From Seriola aureovittata (Eukaryota > Chordata > Actinopteri > Carangiformes > Carangidae): a stretch of 64,000 nt of DNA. The position numbers and the translations under genes were made by a program. Where the stretch lies: positions 18,390,052 to 18,454,051 of the forward strand of contig NC_079386.1 of NCBI RefSeq assembly GCF_021018895.1, written 5' to 3'. Shown piece after piece: positions 47,925-59,945 of the stretch. The notes under the pieces were generated by a model. The model had not been told where the DNA came from, made no database searches, and worked only from the letters and a program-made list of their open reading frames with translations. How positions within the stretch are numbered: position 1 is the first letter of the stretch; every line of letters begins with the position of its first letter.

Positions 47925-48310
47925 TTATATTTCAGGCAATATTCATTTATTCATTTATTTTACGGTTAATATTCTAAAACAGACAGTTTTTTTTTACATT
48001 TTCATTTTTACAGAAAACACAATAACTATTTTTCCACTTTTCCACAATATAATGCAGTAATTAATCAAATTACAAAATACAAATACAGATTATTTTTATC
48101 ATTATATATTATATATTATATTTCAGACAATATTAATTAATTCACTTTTTCATTTATTTTAGAGTTAATATTCTATGAAGACGCTGGTTACACATTTTTC
48201 ATTCATATTTTAAAGAACACACAATAACTATTTTTTTGAAATGTTAAACATTTGCTGATGAGTTCTTATTCACAAACATATTTTAGTAATTGATCACATT
48301 TTCTAATGAA
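47925..48310. repeat. Diverged tandem duplication, about 190-200 bases
   Basis: 'ttatatttcaggcaatatt', 'ttaatattct', 'acacaataactatttttc' and 'cagtaattaatcaaatt' in the first half return as 'ttatatttcagacaatatt', 'ttaatattct', 'acacaataactatttttt' and 'tagtaattgatcacatt' in the second. Confidence 0.75.
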
Positions 48311-49485
48311 CATGTCAAATTAACATGCCCTCATATGAATTACAACTGACTAGCCACCTTAATTATTACAGCTTCACCTTTACTTTCTTTTCATGAAGTC
48401 ATGTTTCTTCCTTCATCTCTCTCTCTTATTCCCAGTGTCCTGCCTCATGACACTCATGTTAGCCTACTAGTTAATTAATGGACCTTAATTTGCTAAGGCT
48501 AAATTACTCCAACATCAAAGCAGCAGCAGCACAAAGACTTATTATTCTTTGTACTTCTTAGTGAAGAAGAAGAGAGTCCACGTGAGATATCTCTACTGTG
48601 TTGTTTTGTCAACTAGAAGACAAACGCTAACGGTTAGCACGCTAGCTGTTGGCTAATCTCGGAATTCAAAAAAAAAGCAGCTTGGTAATTAATTAGTTGA
48701 TAGCAGCCGGTCGTCGCCGTCTCTGTCCACCACAGTTCATGGAACACACATTATTAATTAAATGATTAATGTATAATCCTCGCAGGGATTTTATTAATTA
48801 CTGTGAAGTTTTGATTTACGGCACATTGACTGTCACCTTCAGTCTCGGTGTCTCAGCTGTCTTCAGACGTCTCTGTCCACGACCTGCAGCAGACGAACAT
48901 GGTGGAGCCTTCGGACCCTTTTTCACGTTTTGATTTGAATGAAAAAAACAGTTTTGCGAGATTGTGAGATCGTCTGTCACAGCAGCTCACAGCTCTGCAG
49001 CCGTGACGAGCCACGCGTGACCTCAGACACGGGAGTACGACATCATGCTGCCCTGAAACCAGTGCAGTCATTAAACCAACACAGTGCTGTCTCAGCTCAT
49101 CTTCTTCTGTTCTTTTTTTTACTTTCTTCTTTCTGTCCAATTTAAATCTAATCTGCTTCAAATCTAACAAGCTTGAAAATTGGTTTGGGATGTTTTTTTT
49201 ATTCAATTTGACTATTTTCATTCTTTTCCCATTTTCTATGTGGAGATGCATAAAGGGGAAAAAAACTGCACACTTGGCTGGAAACCAAGCGAGCGTCTCT
49301 ACACCTCCTCCATTATTTGCTGTTTTCTCTGCTTGTGTACAGACGTGTCGCTCTTTTTCCTCCTCTCCTTCACTCCATCACTCCTCAATCTTCCTGTTAC
49401 CAGAGCTTTATGTTGTTAGCCGCTGAAATGGAGAGATAAGGAAAGCAAACATACAGCCACAAGTACAACCATTCATTAGCTAACC

Positions 49486-49486
<1 letters not shown>
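48311..49486. other. Gene-less DNA with a possible conserved element
   Basis: 48440-48860 holds clustered TTAATTA cores (agttaattaatggacc, attattaattaaatgattaa) in repeat-free sequence. The 132-residue minus frame at 48.85-49.25 kb has K- and R-rich runs from A/T tracts and no splice support. Confidence 0.4.

Positions 49487-49520
<34 letters not shown>
49487..49520. repeat. (CA)n microsatellite
   Basis: About 17 units. Confidence 0.96.
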
Positions 49521-49522
<2 letters not shown>

Positions 49523-49646
49523 ATAGCTACAATCAGCCCTGGTCTGAACTGGCAGAGACAGGTAATCTCTCTGCCTTCCAGCTGGTTTTGTAGAAAACAG
49601 TTTAGAGGAAAAATCCTGATGAGGAAGAAAATAAGTTGAACATGGA

Positions 49647-49647
<1 letters not shown>

Positions 49648-49684
<37 letters not shown>
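49648..49684. repeat. (CA)n microsatellite
   Basis: About 18 units. Confidence 0.96.
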
Positions 49685-49685
<1 letters not shown>

Positions 49686-49714
49686 GAAACCTGCCAGAGG
49701 TTGACAAATGTACA

Positions 49715-49850
49715 AAATGTCCAAAATTAATGGAAGTGTCTATCATAAGTTTATCAGAGCCCAAAGACCCGACCAGCGGTCCAAACCCCAAAGATACTCA
49801 GTTTACAATGAAACACAACAACAGCTGGAAGCAGAGTGTGATCAGTAAGA
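49715..49850 (-). repeat. Fish repeat fragment (family of 30.2 kb), minus
   Basis: 'cagagcccaaagacccgacc', 'ggtccaaaccccaaagatac' and 'tcagtttacaatga' match the internal part of the repeat in reverse. The small ORF over it is incidental. Confidence 0.65.
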
Positions 49851-50090
49851 TTAATGGTTACAGGGCATGTAACGCTTTGAGAGAACTCCTCACTCTCCAG
49901 TTGCAGAAAGGGAGGATATGAAATGTGAGTCTCAGCGCACTGGACGCCCCTCCCCCTCCTCTTCTTCTGCTGTAAATTGGAAAAAGCACTCAGAGTCGAC
50001 TCGACCCGGTTAAATAAGGCTCTGAATACACGGATATGTCTCTATAATCTGCTTAGCGACTGGAAATGTCAGAGGGGTTGACGGCCAGAC

Positions 50091-50149
50091 ATGAATCGAG
50101 CTGAGTCGGCCGCGGGTGGATCGCCTGCCGAGGAAGTCGCGAGCTCTGG
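50091..50149 (+). CDS. Candidate first coding exon (plus), unknown product
   Basis: ATG at 50091 begins MNRAESAAGGSPAEEVASSG and meets a perfect donor (CTCTGG|GTGAGT) after 59 bases, leaving two overhang bases. The surrounding 120 bases hold a local CpG cluster (ggccgcggg, tcgcctgccg, gtcgcgag), as expected of a first exon, although no full CpG island is present. The overhang is compatible with both terminal-exon candidates at 53.7 and 54.1 kb. No homology is recognised. Confidence 0.33.
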
Positions 50150-50428
50150 GTGAGTTTAATGTCGGGATCAGCGAGGGGACGGTTCAGGGCTTTGTGACAC
50201 AGAACTGAATCCCTGACGCACTTCTTCTGATCACTGCTGCGCTCTCCTGCTGCTCATGTACTGTAGCGTCCAAATGCCCCTCCCCCGCCCCTCTATCTTC
50301 ACTTCTATGGGACACTCTTATTGTCAATTGTGACGCCAAACATCAACACTGTCACACTGTATATTCTACATTCGCATAACCATCCATTTACATTGTTAGC
50401 TTGAACTTGTAATAACTGATTATTTTAG

Positions 50429-50445
50429 CCAGTAGGGGGCAGTGG
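50429..50445 (+). promoter_or_regulatory. CTCF-like motif (plus)
   Basis: CCAGTAGGGGGCAGTGG fits the vertebrate CTCF consensus. Confidence 0.5.
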
Positions 50446-50599
50446 AAACAACGGTGTATCATCACTGTTGTGTAGTTGTGGTGAACTTTAGTGAAGCCAA
50501 CAGTTGTTTATTTCCACACCCAGCACTTACAGAGCAGAGTTAGGATTCATGTGGTTTTTGTGTCCAGTATTCCCTCTCTTTCAGCTCTGTTTTTGGTCT

Positions 50600-50800
50600 C
50601 CACCAGCTCCTGTTTTTCGCCTTGTTCGTCTGTCCGTCCCATTTTTGTGAACGGGATATCTGAGTAACGCCTGGAGGTAACTTCTTCAAATTTGGCACAA
50701 ACATTCATTTCTACTTAAAAATGCACTGGTTAGATTTTGGTGGTCAGAGGTCAAAGGTCATAGTCACTGTGACCTCACAAAATGCAGTTTTGGATGTAAC
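50600..50800 (+). repeat. Fish repeat carrying DR1 and IR3 hormone-receptor-like sites, copy 2
   Basis: Three half-sites in a row with single-base spacing: GGTCA-G-AGGTCA-A-AGGTCA (50742-50760), the last two forming a perfect DR1. TAGTCA-CTG-TGACCT (50761-50775) follows at once. Flanks match copy 1 at 43.4 kb. Confidence 0.8.
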
Positions 50801-52299
50801 CTGAAACCATGAGGCAGTAATTCCAGTTTAACCATTTCTCCCAATCTTGTGTCTTGAATGAAGCTGATCAGCTGCTGTTACAGTAAAATATGACGAGAAC
50901 GTGTCCCCGGACCAATGTCTATACGATCTCTTCTGTATGTTATCAAGCTGTGAGGATGCAAAAGAAGATAGTTTTATTTGGCTTGTTGCTTCTTGTCAAA
51001 GCTCGTTCTGTTTACTCGCTTGAGTCAATGCTGTTGCATCTTATCTCGCAGCTGTTGCCCACTCTCGCTGCCCACAGCTTTATGTTCTGACCACATCATG
51101 CATGATGTGACCTTTCAACCCAATCAAACTCTGCCTCGTTCATTTATCTCTGAGCTTTGTGGGTGTGTGTGTATTTTAATGTGCATACTGTATGTCTGGT
51201 GTATTGTGTTGTTTTCTTTGTGCTAGAGACTCTTATCTAAATGTACTGTATGATGATGTGTGCATGCCTGCAGGGTTCGTGTGTGTGTCTGTATGACCAA
51301 ACTCTGAATTGAGTTGCTCCTTGCTTCAAGGAACATAATGGATTTCCTCACTCCTGCCTGTAAAGTCAAATTATTTATGAAAGAAGAATATGGAAAAGAA
51401 AACTGCGCTGAAGGTCGTCAAGAATGAAAAAAAGAAGAGAGGAGAAGGTAAAAGAGACTAAATAAAAAAGCATGATAACAGGGCACACAAAGAAGACTAC
51501 ACAAATATCATATCTTATATATAAGGCCGGCCTGGTCTTCATCTTTCAAAGCAAATATTATGAGCTTCTCCTGAATGTTTGCCTCCTTAACTTCTTACAA
51601 CTGACTGTGTCAAAAATGATCATTAACTGTTTAAACTTGAATGATGAAAATGAACGAGTTTATAAAAGATGACACATCATTCATTTAAATTTTTCTAAAA
51701 TAAAGTTCAATTGTTTTATAATTCTTATGCAATAATCTGCTTCATACTGCAGAGACAGATTTGTTTTCAGTTTTTGGTTCTCATACACTATAAACTATAT
51801 TTTACAAAACAGCATCAGAACAGCTATTTTCTGTGTGGAAAGTAATTTTTCTTATGGTGCTTTAAATGCATTTTCCTGATAATACTGTGTATTTTTACTG
51901 AAGATCTTGAATGATGGTAGGAGATGAGATGCAGTGATGAAGAATGAAGGACATCATTTTAAAAAATCTGCCAAAGTAGCCAAGTGTAGTTTCCTTGAGG
52001 CCTGATGCTTCATGTTAGATAATGTGAGACGACAGAAAAGAGAAATGTGCCATATCTTTGACTGGTGTAAGATTCGTAACTGTAAATAGAAACATCAGTT
52101 ATATTATTATTTTGACCAAAACATACAGAGGTGGGGGCAACATCTATCTGTCGGTCTTCTTCTCAAGCTGCATACAGCAACAACAAACTGCACCAAGAAG
52201 ATAAGATTTGCACTGGAGGCAAAACCCAGGGCAACAAAAACACTTTCTGCTGCTTGTAACTTTTACTGCTTTAAACCCATTATGATGATTGCAGGGATG
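50801..52299. other. Gene-less unique DNA
   Basis: AT-rich, with no recognised repeat or exon. Frames at 50.9-51.2 kb overlap and lack splice sites. Confidence 0.5.
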
Positions 52300-52475
52300 A
52301 GGGAATCAACAAGCTGCTCCTCATCTGGGATCATGTCCATTTAAGATACTCAGTGTTGTTCATCTTCCCCTGATAGGAAAATATTGGTGTCATCACCAAA
52401 ATAAAAAATATAGTGTGTTAAAAATAATAATTTTAGGGCCCTAAGATTGATCCCTGATGAACTCCATATGCATCA
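52300..52475 (-). pseudogene. LINE reverse transcriptase fragment (minus)
   Basis: On the minus strand 52434-52466 reads GVHQGSILGP, the conserved RT block, and 52372-52402 reads FGDDTNIFLSG, the catalytic block (normally F/YADD). The 30-odd residues usually between them are mostly missing, so it is a deleted fossil. It differs from the 16.9-kb RT and belongs to another lineage. Confidence 0.7.
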
Positions 52476-53044
52476 ATTTCACCTATAAATATTTCTTAAT
52501 AGAAAATTTCTTCTTCTTAAACTCATATATTCTCTCCCTTAAATTTCCATATTTTTTAAAAATGTCACATTATATTTTCATTCTCTCTTAATTTTTTGTC
52601 CAAATTCCCCATAATATTATAATATTTCCTCATCTTACATGTAATTTTTCTTACCATAATTTCATCACTTTTACAATCTCACAACATCCTCTCATTTAAC
52701 TCCCATCAAAACATCATGTTACTAAAGCTGCATGACATTGGTTTAAAGTCGTTCTCCCTTGGTTATTGGATCTTTTTATCGCCAGAGGTTGCATCACCAT
52801 GAAACGCTGTCAAACACCAGTGTTTCTCCATCAGAGTGTGATGCTAATGTAAGACAAACTGGGAGAACGTGAGAGCAGCTGTGGTTCGTGTTGAGACGAC
52901 ATTGATCCTTTCTGACTTCCAGCTATCGACTGTTTTATTGGCAACAGAAAAGAAAAAGAAAAATAGACATCAATTTGTACATATCATACCAGAGGATCTT
53001 TCACTTGTTTCTGCTCCACATCTTCCTTCCTGGCGTGCACGTAC
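52476..53044. other. Gene-less AT-rich DNA
   Basis: Pyrimidine-rich plus strand to 52700, with repeated 'ttccctt' and 'attttt' words and no clear unit. Nothing coding is seen. Confidence 0.5.
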
Positions 53045-53073
53045 GTGTGTGTGTGAGTGTGTGTGTGTGTGTG

Positions 53074-53106
<33 letters not shown>
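53045..53106. repeat. (TG)n microsatellite
   Basis: About 30 units with two variants. Confidence 0.97.
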
Positions 53107-53200
53107 TTGTTGGCATTTGGTCTGGCTGGTTGCTTCAGTAGATGTCTTTCTTCACAGGGGAAACAGAATTCAACTGTCATGCTTGCTTCTGTTTCATCAG

Positions 53201-53202
<2 letters not shown>

Positions 53203-53250
<48 letters not shown>
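53203..53250. repeat. (CA)n microsatellite
   Basis: 24 perfect CA units; inverted partner of the (TG)n about 96 bases to the left. Confidence 0.97.
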
Positions 53251-53252
<2 letters not shown>

Positions 53253-53509
53253 CACACACTGTGACTGAATGTTGTATCCGCTTCCTTGTAGCCTCCGTGA
53301 ATCTGTCTCGGCGCTCCGCTGTGGATTAACGGCTCCTATAGACCCCATACTCTACCATGAAGGATGTCACAGTTTTACTCTCTCTCTCTCTTTCTTACCC
53401 ACTGTGTTTCTACCTCTCTCTACCTCACAGTTTCTGTTTTATTACATTTCTTTTCATCTTCCTTGTCTCTGTTTGTTTGTCTCCAACCTTCCTCTCTGCC
53501 CCAGTTGTC

Positions 53510-53523
53510 GGGGGGGGGGGGGG
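53510..53523 (+). repeat. Poly-G tract
   Basis: Fourteen G following a CT-rich stretch. Confidence 0.93.
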
Positions 53524-53707
53524 TCATAAAGACAGGTAGGATGAGAGAAAAGATGATGAATAAATAATAAACGCTTGAGACGGAGATGAAGAAGAGGTGA
53601 GAGCGAGGCTGTTGAGGTGAGGCAGCGTCCCCTCAGGCAGCTCTCTGGTGGATATCAGTGTGTTTCAACACATTGATTGATTGTTTGTTTTGCCGTCTGG
53701 CTGTTAG

Positions 53708-53795
53708 ATCTAATGAGCGCAGTCGGAGCTACAGCCCGGAGCCGAACGCTTCATCTTCGCTGCGGATCCCCTGTCCATCCTTGAGCCTCGATTAG
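53708..53795 (+). CDS. Candidate terminal exon A (plus), unknown product
   Basis: A T-rich acceptor (gtttgttttgccgtctggctgttag, seen as tttgccgtctggctgttag) leads into one base, then SNERSRSYSPEPNASSSLRI and a few more residues to TAG. The starting phase fits the donor of the 50.1-kb exon. S-, P- and R-rich; no family recognised. Confidence 0.2.
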
Positions 53796-54111
53796 AGAGC
53801 AAACATCAGAGCGATGATGTGGCATTAAGGTAACGCAACGATTCAGGGATATTACACTTACTTACCATAAACCCTTATTATTCATCAAGATCTAAATAAC
53901 TACTTTATTCCTGCCACATGATGTTTGGCATCAAGAACGTGGCGACTGTACCTCTGACACATGGCGCGTCCCACTAGTGAGTTTGGAAAACTCCACCTGT
54001 GTTCTCTCTGTCCTCCGCCCCTCCCCCGATCTGTGCGCCGGCCGAGCTTCCTGTCTGACAGCAGGTGTGTTCCCTCTTTGTTAGGGAGAAGACAACGTCT
54101 TTGTTTTTCAG

Positions 54112-54217
54112 GGAAAACGCCACGCCGCACGATCCATCTGTCAATCTGCCGCTCCATCCCTCCCTCACTCGTGAACCAGACTCCAGCAACAACTCGTCGG
54201 GCGCCAGCGTCACATGA
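54112..54217 (+). CDS. Candidate terminal exon B (plus), unknown product
   Basis: A strong acceptor (cgtctttgtttttcag) opens into one overhang base and 34 codons, ENATPHDPSVNLPLHPSLTR and a polar end rich in S and N, then TGA. About 70 percent of third positions are G or C in this frame, higher than in the overlapping 110-residue frame, which supports coding. The phase fits the 50.1-kb first exon. No homology is recognised. Confidence 0.28.
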
Positions 54218-54420
54218 CGTCAGTAATGTAACACACCACGTATTTTGTAACGTGTGTGTGGTGGACGTGTTATTGGGAATTGACACGTTGTGAATGTGGC
54301 CTGAGGAGTCTGTGTGAACTCTGTGGTAATTAGATGCAAATGATGATGTTAATTACAGTTTGGATTTTGTTTGGTTTACCAGGTCACAGTGACCTGCAGG
54401 TGGAAACTAATGGATTTCAT

Positions 54421-54503
<83 letters not shown>
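54421..54503 (+). repeat. (GATA)n tetranucleotide array
   Basis: About 20 perfect GATA units; the same motif, in opposite orientation, as the 1.25-kb array at 39.9 kb. Confidence 0.97.
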
Positions 54504-55102
<599 letters not shown>

Positions 55103-55229
55103 TGAAGTGCTGTAATGTCCAATGACATAGAATCTTAATGAGCAACATTGGTGACAAAGTGTAAATCATCAGAATATTTGGTAAATTCAACGTCACAATT
55201 GCAGCATTTCCAGCAGGAACCAGCGCGAC

Positions 55230-55640
55230 ACTGAGAGCGCCGTGTTCTCCCGCTCTCCGAGGATTAATTATCCCGTATTTCTAAATCCTGAACCCGTTTA
55301 TCTCCTATGGAAATAAAGCAAAGTTAACACATAGGTTTTCATGCCTCCGTGCTTCTGTATTAGGAAGTTGACAAGAAAAAGGGGAAGATTTTAACAAGAC
55401 TGCGTCTCTCTCCCTGACAAAGCAAATTAAAACGGCCGTGCAACATTTGGCGTGTCCCCGGGGGCTGAGGAGTGCAGTGGTAAAAAAGTAAAGACATTTC
55501 AGAGTTGATTTACAAAAGCCCTATTGAAAGTATTTTACCATTTCAATTTGGCGTGAAAAAAACGAGTTAATTAGCAAAGTGTAACGGGATAGTTAAATAA
55601 AGAGACGACTGTCTGAGATACAGCTGAGCAAAACTTATGA
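55230..55640. promoter_or_regulatory. Possible conserved non-coding element
   Basis: A 400-base repeat-free stretch with several words typical of deeply conserved fish-tetrapod enhancers (gaggattaattatcccg, gacaaagcaaattaaaac, aacgagttaattagcaaag). No open frame is of note. Conservation is inferred from character only. Confidence 0.35.
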
Positions 55641-56590
55641 GATTGTCCATTTATGTTTTTTTTTTATGAATTTTTTAAGCTGTCCTCTGGGAACAATCAC
55701 AAATGCCTCAAAATGAAGTTATTTATCAAAAGATATTTTGGATACAGCATTGCATTACTCACTGCCTCATCTCTCCATCAGGACACATGAATGTACACTA
55801 AAGTGTAAATGCCGCACAAACTCAAAACATATTCATATTTATTTTAAGTCCACTGTCTGAGATTGGGATGATAACGTTGCTTTGTCTGGCTTCTTACTTT
55901 CAGCGGGTAAGAAATCATCACACACATAAACACACACTCAGGCAAATTCAGGATCCATTAGCACATCGGTAAAACATCCAGGAAATGGAATAAGCTCTGA
56001 AATAAACTTGACAAGAGAAAGGCGGAGAGTGAAACAGCTGGATGCAGACAGGAAAGAGGGGGAAGTGGAGGAAGATGATAATGGAACAATAAGAACTGAA
56101 GCTTTTGAGAAACTAAAAAAAAAAAAAGTGGAGAGTTCAGAATGGGAAGAGAAAGTGTGGAAATGAATTGGGTGAAGATATCATTGCAATGAGCACGATG
56201 ATAGTGTGGTGACAGCAAAGGATGGTCGGAGGGATGATTGACAAGCAGAAAAAATGCACAAATAAGTGATTACCAAGAAGGACAACTGGGGAAAGAAGCA
56301 GGAGGCAGAATAAAGAGCCAACAGGGCAGAGGGGGGGGGACAGTTAGACTGAGCTGATTTCAATTATGTAGAGAAAATTGAGTTTATTCAGTTTAACAAA
56401 TGACATGAGGGCAGAGGGAGAACGCTGTGTGGGCAGACAGACGGATAGATGGATGAATGCATGCATATATTAGCAGATCTGTCTACCTGCTGTGTTGCTA
56501 GAGATTTCTCAGCTCATACTGATCAGTGAAAAGAAAAATATAAAAGCCGCATTTGCAAAAATCAAAACAAACGTGTTTATTTATACATTA
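55641..56590. other. Gene-less unique DNA
   Basis: AT-rich, then purine-rich from about 55980 to 56340 with poly-A at 56115-56127. No exon is supported. Confidence 0.5.
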
Positions 56591-56612
56591 AAAGATGACT
56601 GCGGCGACAAAT

Positions 56613-57520
56613 CTGTTACTTTACTTTAGATGTGAAGGAATTCCTGACAGTGAAGCCTGAGGGAGCCGGAGCAGCGACAGCATCACGACTGGAAGAGTCA
56701 GAAGTGAATAATGAACAGACCACAGAGGCGACAACATCAGGTGTGTTGTTCTGAAACACCGTATTGCCAGACCACATTATGACAGGTAAGTTAGTTTCCA
56801 ATACTTTCCCAATCAAACCTATAAAAACCATCAGGCTTGGGTTGGACTTTGCTAAATTTAGCATCATTTTTGAAAGTATGTGCTATGTATCTTCACACAC
56901 GGAGTCAGGCTGTTTTAAGACTTTTTATAAATAGGCCTCATTTCCTCCAAGCACCTTCCTGGGAATAGAGTCACGGTTCTGGGAATCATTCAGCCTCACA
57001 GGGGAACAACACGGCACCCATCATGTTAGTTAGTTCTACAGCCTGATGAGGAGACGGGCTGTTCTGTTCATTTCTTTTTAATGGTCTTGTTTTCCGTATG
57101 TAGCATTGCACACCTGGCTATCTGAAGAGGGAGGAGTCTGTCTCTGAATTGCCTCTGCAGAAAGTGTTTTTCCATCTTTTCTGTAGGTCTACAAAGTCCT
57201 CTGAGACATTGTATGCAATACTGTCAAATATCCTTCGCTTGACTTCACTCTTCCAAGGGAGTGGTGGGTACTTTTGACAAGCTCAGAGTAGCTAAAAGCA
57301 GGAATGGCTATAGGAACACTAATGAATTTGACATTTATAACCTTTGGGAATTTGTGAAAAGAGCATCTGTAAGAAGGAGCATCCAACATCAAATATCACC
57401 CACCTGAGTGTTCTCAGGGTGAGAGCTGCTCCAGCTGAATACAGATCAGACTCCAGATTTGAACATAGTTGTTTTTTTAGTGACCATGGATGGTTAAAAG
57501 TAATATGAAACAAGATTGTT
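56613..57520 (-). pseudogene. Unresolved ORF cluster, possible fossil gene or transposon
   Basis: Three minus-strand open segments lie close together. 57319-57513 and 57189-57392 overlap in different frames. A third frame across 57126-57270 reads KYPPLPWKSEVKRRIFDSIA and on to DLQKRW, reminiscent of short DNA-binding domains of the Myb/SANT or MADF type in transposon-derived genes. 56616-56867 opens MMLNLAKSNPSLMVFIGLIG and continues for 83 codons. Stops and frame changes separate them, so any gene is dead or spliced. The identity is not established. Confidence 0.25.
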
Positions 57521-58139
57521 CATTTTTTAAAATTAATCCATACTTTCAAAACAGCAATCAGTCATGCGTAGAGATGACATCCTGTTTTGTCGACCCATCG
57601 CCTCATTCATTCATATCCTGAACCCATTCAATGCAAAGGAAAGTTTCCTACATCCAATGACATTAATTTTGAATCTGAGTGAGACCGTTGTGAATCTGCA
57701 TACTGATGAGAGCTTCACATCTGCTGTCATTAAGAATCATAAGAGTCATTTAGGAAATATGGAGATGTGACATCATGCCCCAAATGAACCGAAGGAAGAA
57801 ACGAAGTGACTTCATTTTCTGAAGACTACACAAAATATCATTATGTGAAGTGCAGTACTGAATGCAAATTGTCAACAGTTACTCTCTATTTTTCTTTCAT
57901 GGTTTCATCATTTCTCTACTTCCTCCTGACTCCTTAACATGATATTTTCAGTCTGTAAAATTATTATTGTCTCATCAAAAACGGCCTTAAGGAAATCAGT
58001 ATCTCTTGATCTTGTGGTTCACTTTAAACTCAACCAAGGGTGTTAAATATCTCAGCAACTTACAAAGCTGAGATGTTTTGTAGAGAGAAAAAAAAGATCC
58101 GTCGTGTTAATAAATGAAGTGATAGAAATTGATACTAAA
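57521..58139. other. Gene-less AT-rich DNA
   Basis: Nothing recognisable beyond short A-runs. Confidence 0.5.
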
Positions 58140-58260
58140 GAAGAGGGTTGCTTTCCACCAAGGAAGGTTGTTTGATGCTGAACACTGTTTCTTCTGGACT
58201 GGTAACTAAACAGCTGTTAATATAAATATATATCAAAACTTACAAATAGTTCCTTTAAAT
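58140..58260 (-). repeat. Fish interspersed repeat 'CAGTCCAGAAGAAAC', minus copy
   Basis: 'gagggttgctttccacc', 'gatgctgaacactgtttctt' and 'ctggactggtaac' are the reverse complement of the words at 22190-22480. Confidence 0.75.
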
Positions 58261-59474
58261 GTAAGTACACTAACAGAAACTGTGAAATTGGAAAATAGTG
58301 TTTTGAAATGCCCTTATCAATTAAAATAACTGTGTGTAAATATATTATAAATGCAGCCACCAAAAACAAATCATCCCCTTCATGGCCCAAAGCCAAATTT
58401 TACAGCAAGTTTAGTAGTAACTGGAATATCTAGAGCTGTTTGTGAGATTTCCAAACTAACTAATCTATGAGATAAATATGTAAAAGCCAACACTAAATTA
58501 CTTTGAAAACTTTAAATAAAAAGCATTTAAATTACAGTTTGCGTCAGAGTTGAAAAAGAGTCACTGAAGGTCAGTTATATAGTCATAATCTAAACAACAC
58601 AACAACAACTACAACAGCAAACTGTTGCCCGCTGGGAAACAACAGGAGCAAAGACATGTTACAATAAAACCAAAACCTGACAGAGACCCAGAGAGTGATA
58701 ATTGAAAAGGGACTAATTAAAAAAAAGATGCAGCAGCCACCGTGAATGGGGAGAGGAGAAACCCCATCTGTGACACCATTTCATGCTCTATTTGAAACCC
58801 TCGTCCTTTTTCCCCTCTTCACTTTACTCCACTTAACCACTGACATCTAATTAAACCCTTTGTGCTGAGTGAATCAGTATTTCAGTTTAAATGAGGACAG
58901 AGCCACAAAGACTTTCCACTGCTTTTACCTGATCCGACAGAAGACTATATACATTTAGAATAAAAGATTATACTCAGCGCTCTCGCAAAGACGTCCTGTA
59001 AAGGTTCTGTGTAACAATTTGACTCAAGTGGGTGGAAATTAAAGTGGTTTCTTTAATAAGTAATTATAACTTGAATGGAGACTAATGGCCATGATGACAT
59101 TACACACAGAGAAGGTGTTGAAATACCATCTGGTGCATATGCAGACCTTCATCAGTGTGATTAAAAAACAATACTGCTAAAACTATTATTTAGATGTTTT
59201 TAATGGAATTGAGTTTTAATCAAGCCATTGTGTTGTAATAAGGTCATGTTGCTCATTATTCACTATAAAGCAGGAAGACACCTGTTGGGCCAAACAAACA
59301 GCAATCTTTATCCTTTTGAGTTCAGGACATTACCTTATTATATTTGTAAATATTGACCTTTATGGAGAATAGCTCCGTCTCTCCAACCACAGTGACTTTT
59401 TCAAACGCAAAAGCACAATGACTTTTAGAGACAAACATGTTTAATTATATTTCCATTAATTCCAGAGCAGGGTC
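58261..59474. other. Gene-less unique DNA
   Basis: AT-rich; 58800-59280 is repeat-free and could contain conserved elements. There is no exon evidence. Confidence 0.45.
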
Positions 59475-59945
59475 GTCAGTGTTAGGAAAGTCACCAAGTA
59501 CATTTACTCTAGTACTGTACTTAAGGAGAACTTTAGGGTACTTGTACTTTACTTGAGTATTTCCATTTTCAGATTTTACATATCAAATGAAATGTATCCC
59601 CAAACAATTAAACCATCATTTCTGAGGTGTGACCACTTACAAAGAAGCAGTGTAGCCAGTATCAAATGTCTCTGAGCAGTTCCACCTATGAGACGTTCCC
59701 CTTTCAACGTCTCACATGACTTTGTTTCAGTTGTTCAACAACCTCATTGTTGTCACAGGAGATCATTTAACTTTTGATACTTACTAATGAGACACATAAA
59801 TTTTGCCAAGAACACTCTGTACTTTTACTTACTACTACTAAGTAAGATTTTAAGCACATGACTTTTGCTTGGAATTAAATATTTTTTCAGTCTTTCATGT
59901 TTGTGTATGATCCAAGTACTTCTTCTACCTCTTCTACTTCTTTCA
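59475..59945 (+). repeat. Fish 'GTACTTTACTTGAGTA' repeat
   Basis: 'caagtacatttactctagta', 'gggtacttgtactttacttg', 'agtatttccattttcagat' and later 'acttttacttactactacta' with 'gatccaagtacttcttctac' follow the order of an abundant fish repeat. Confidence 0.8.

Noticed and set aside
48853..49251. 132-residue minus frame
   Set aside because: Biased by A/T tracts, with an overlapping plus frame and no splice sites.
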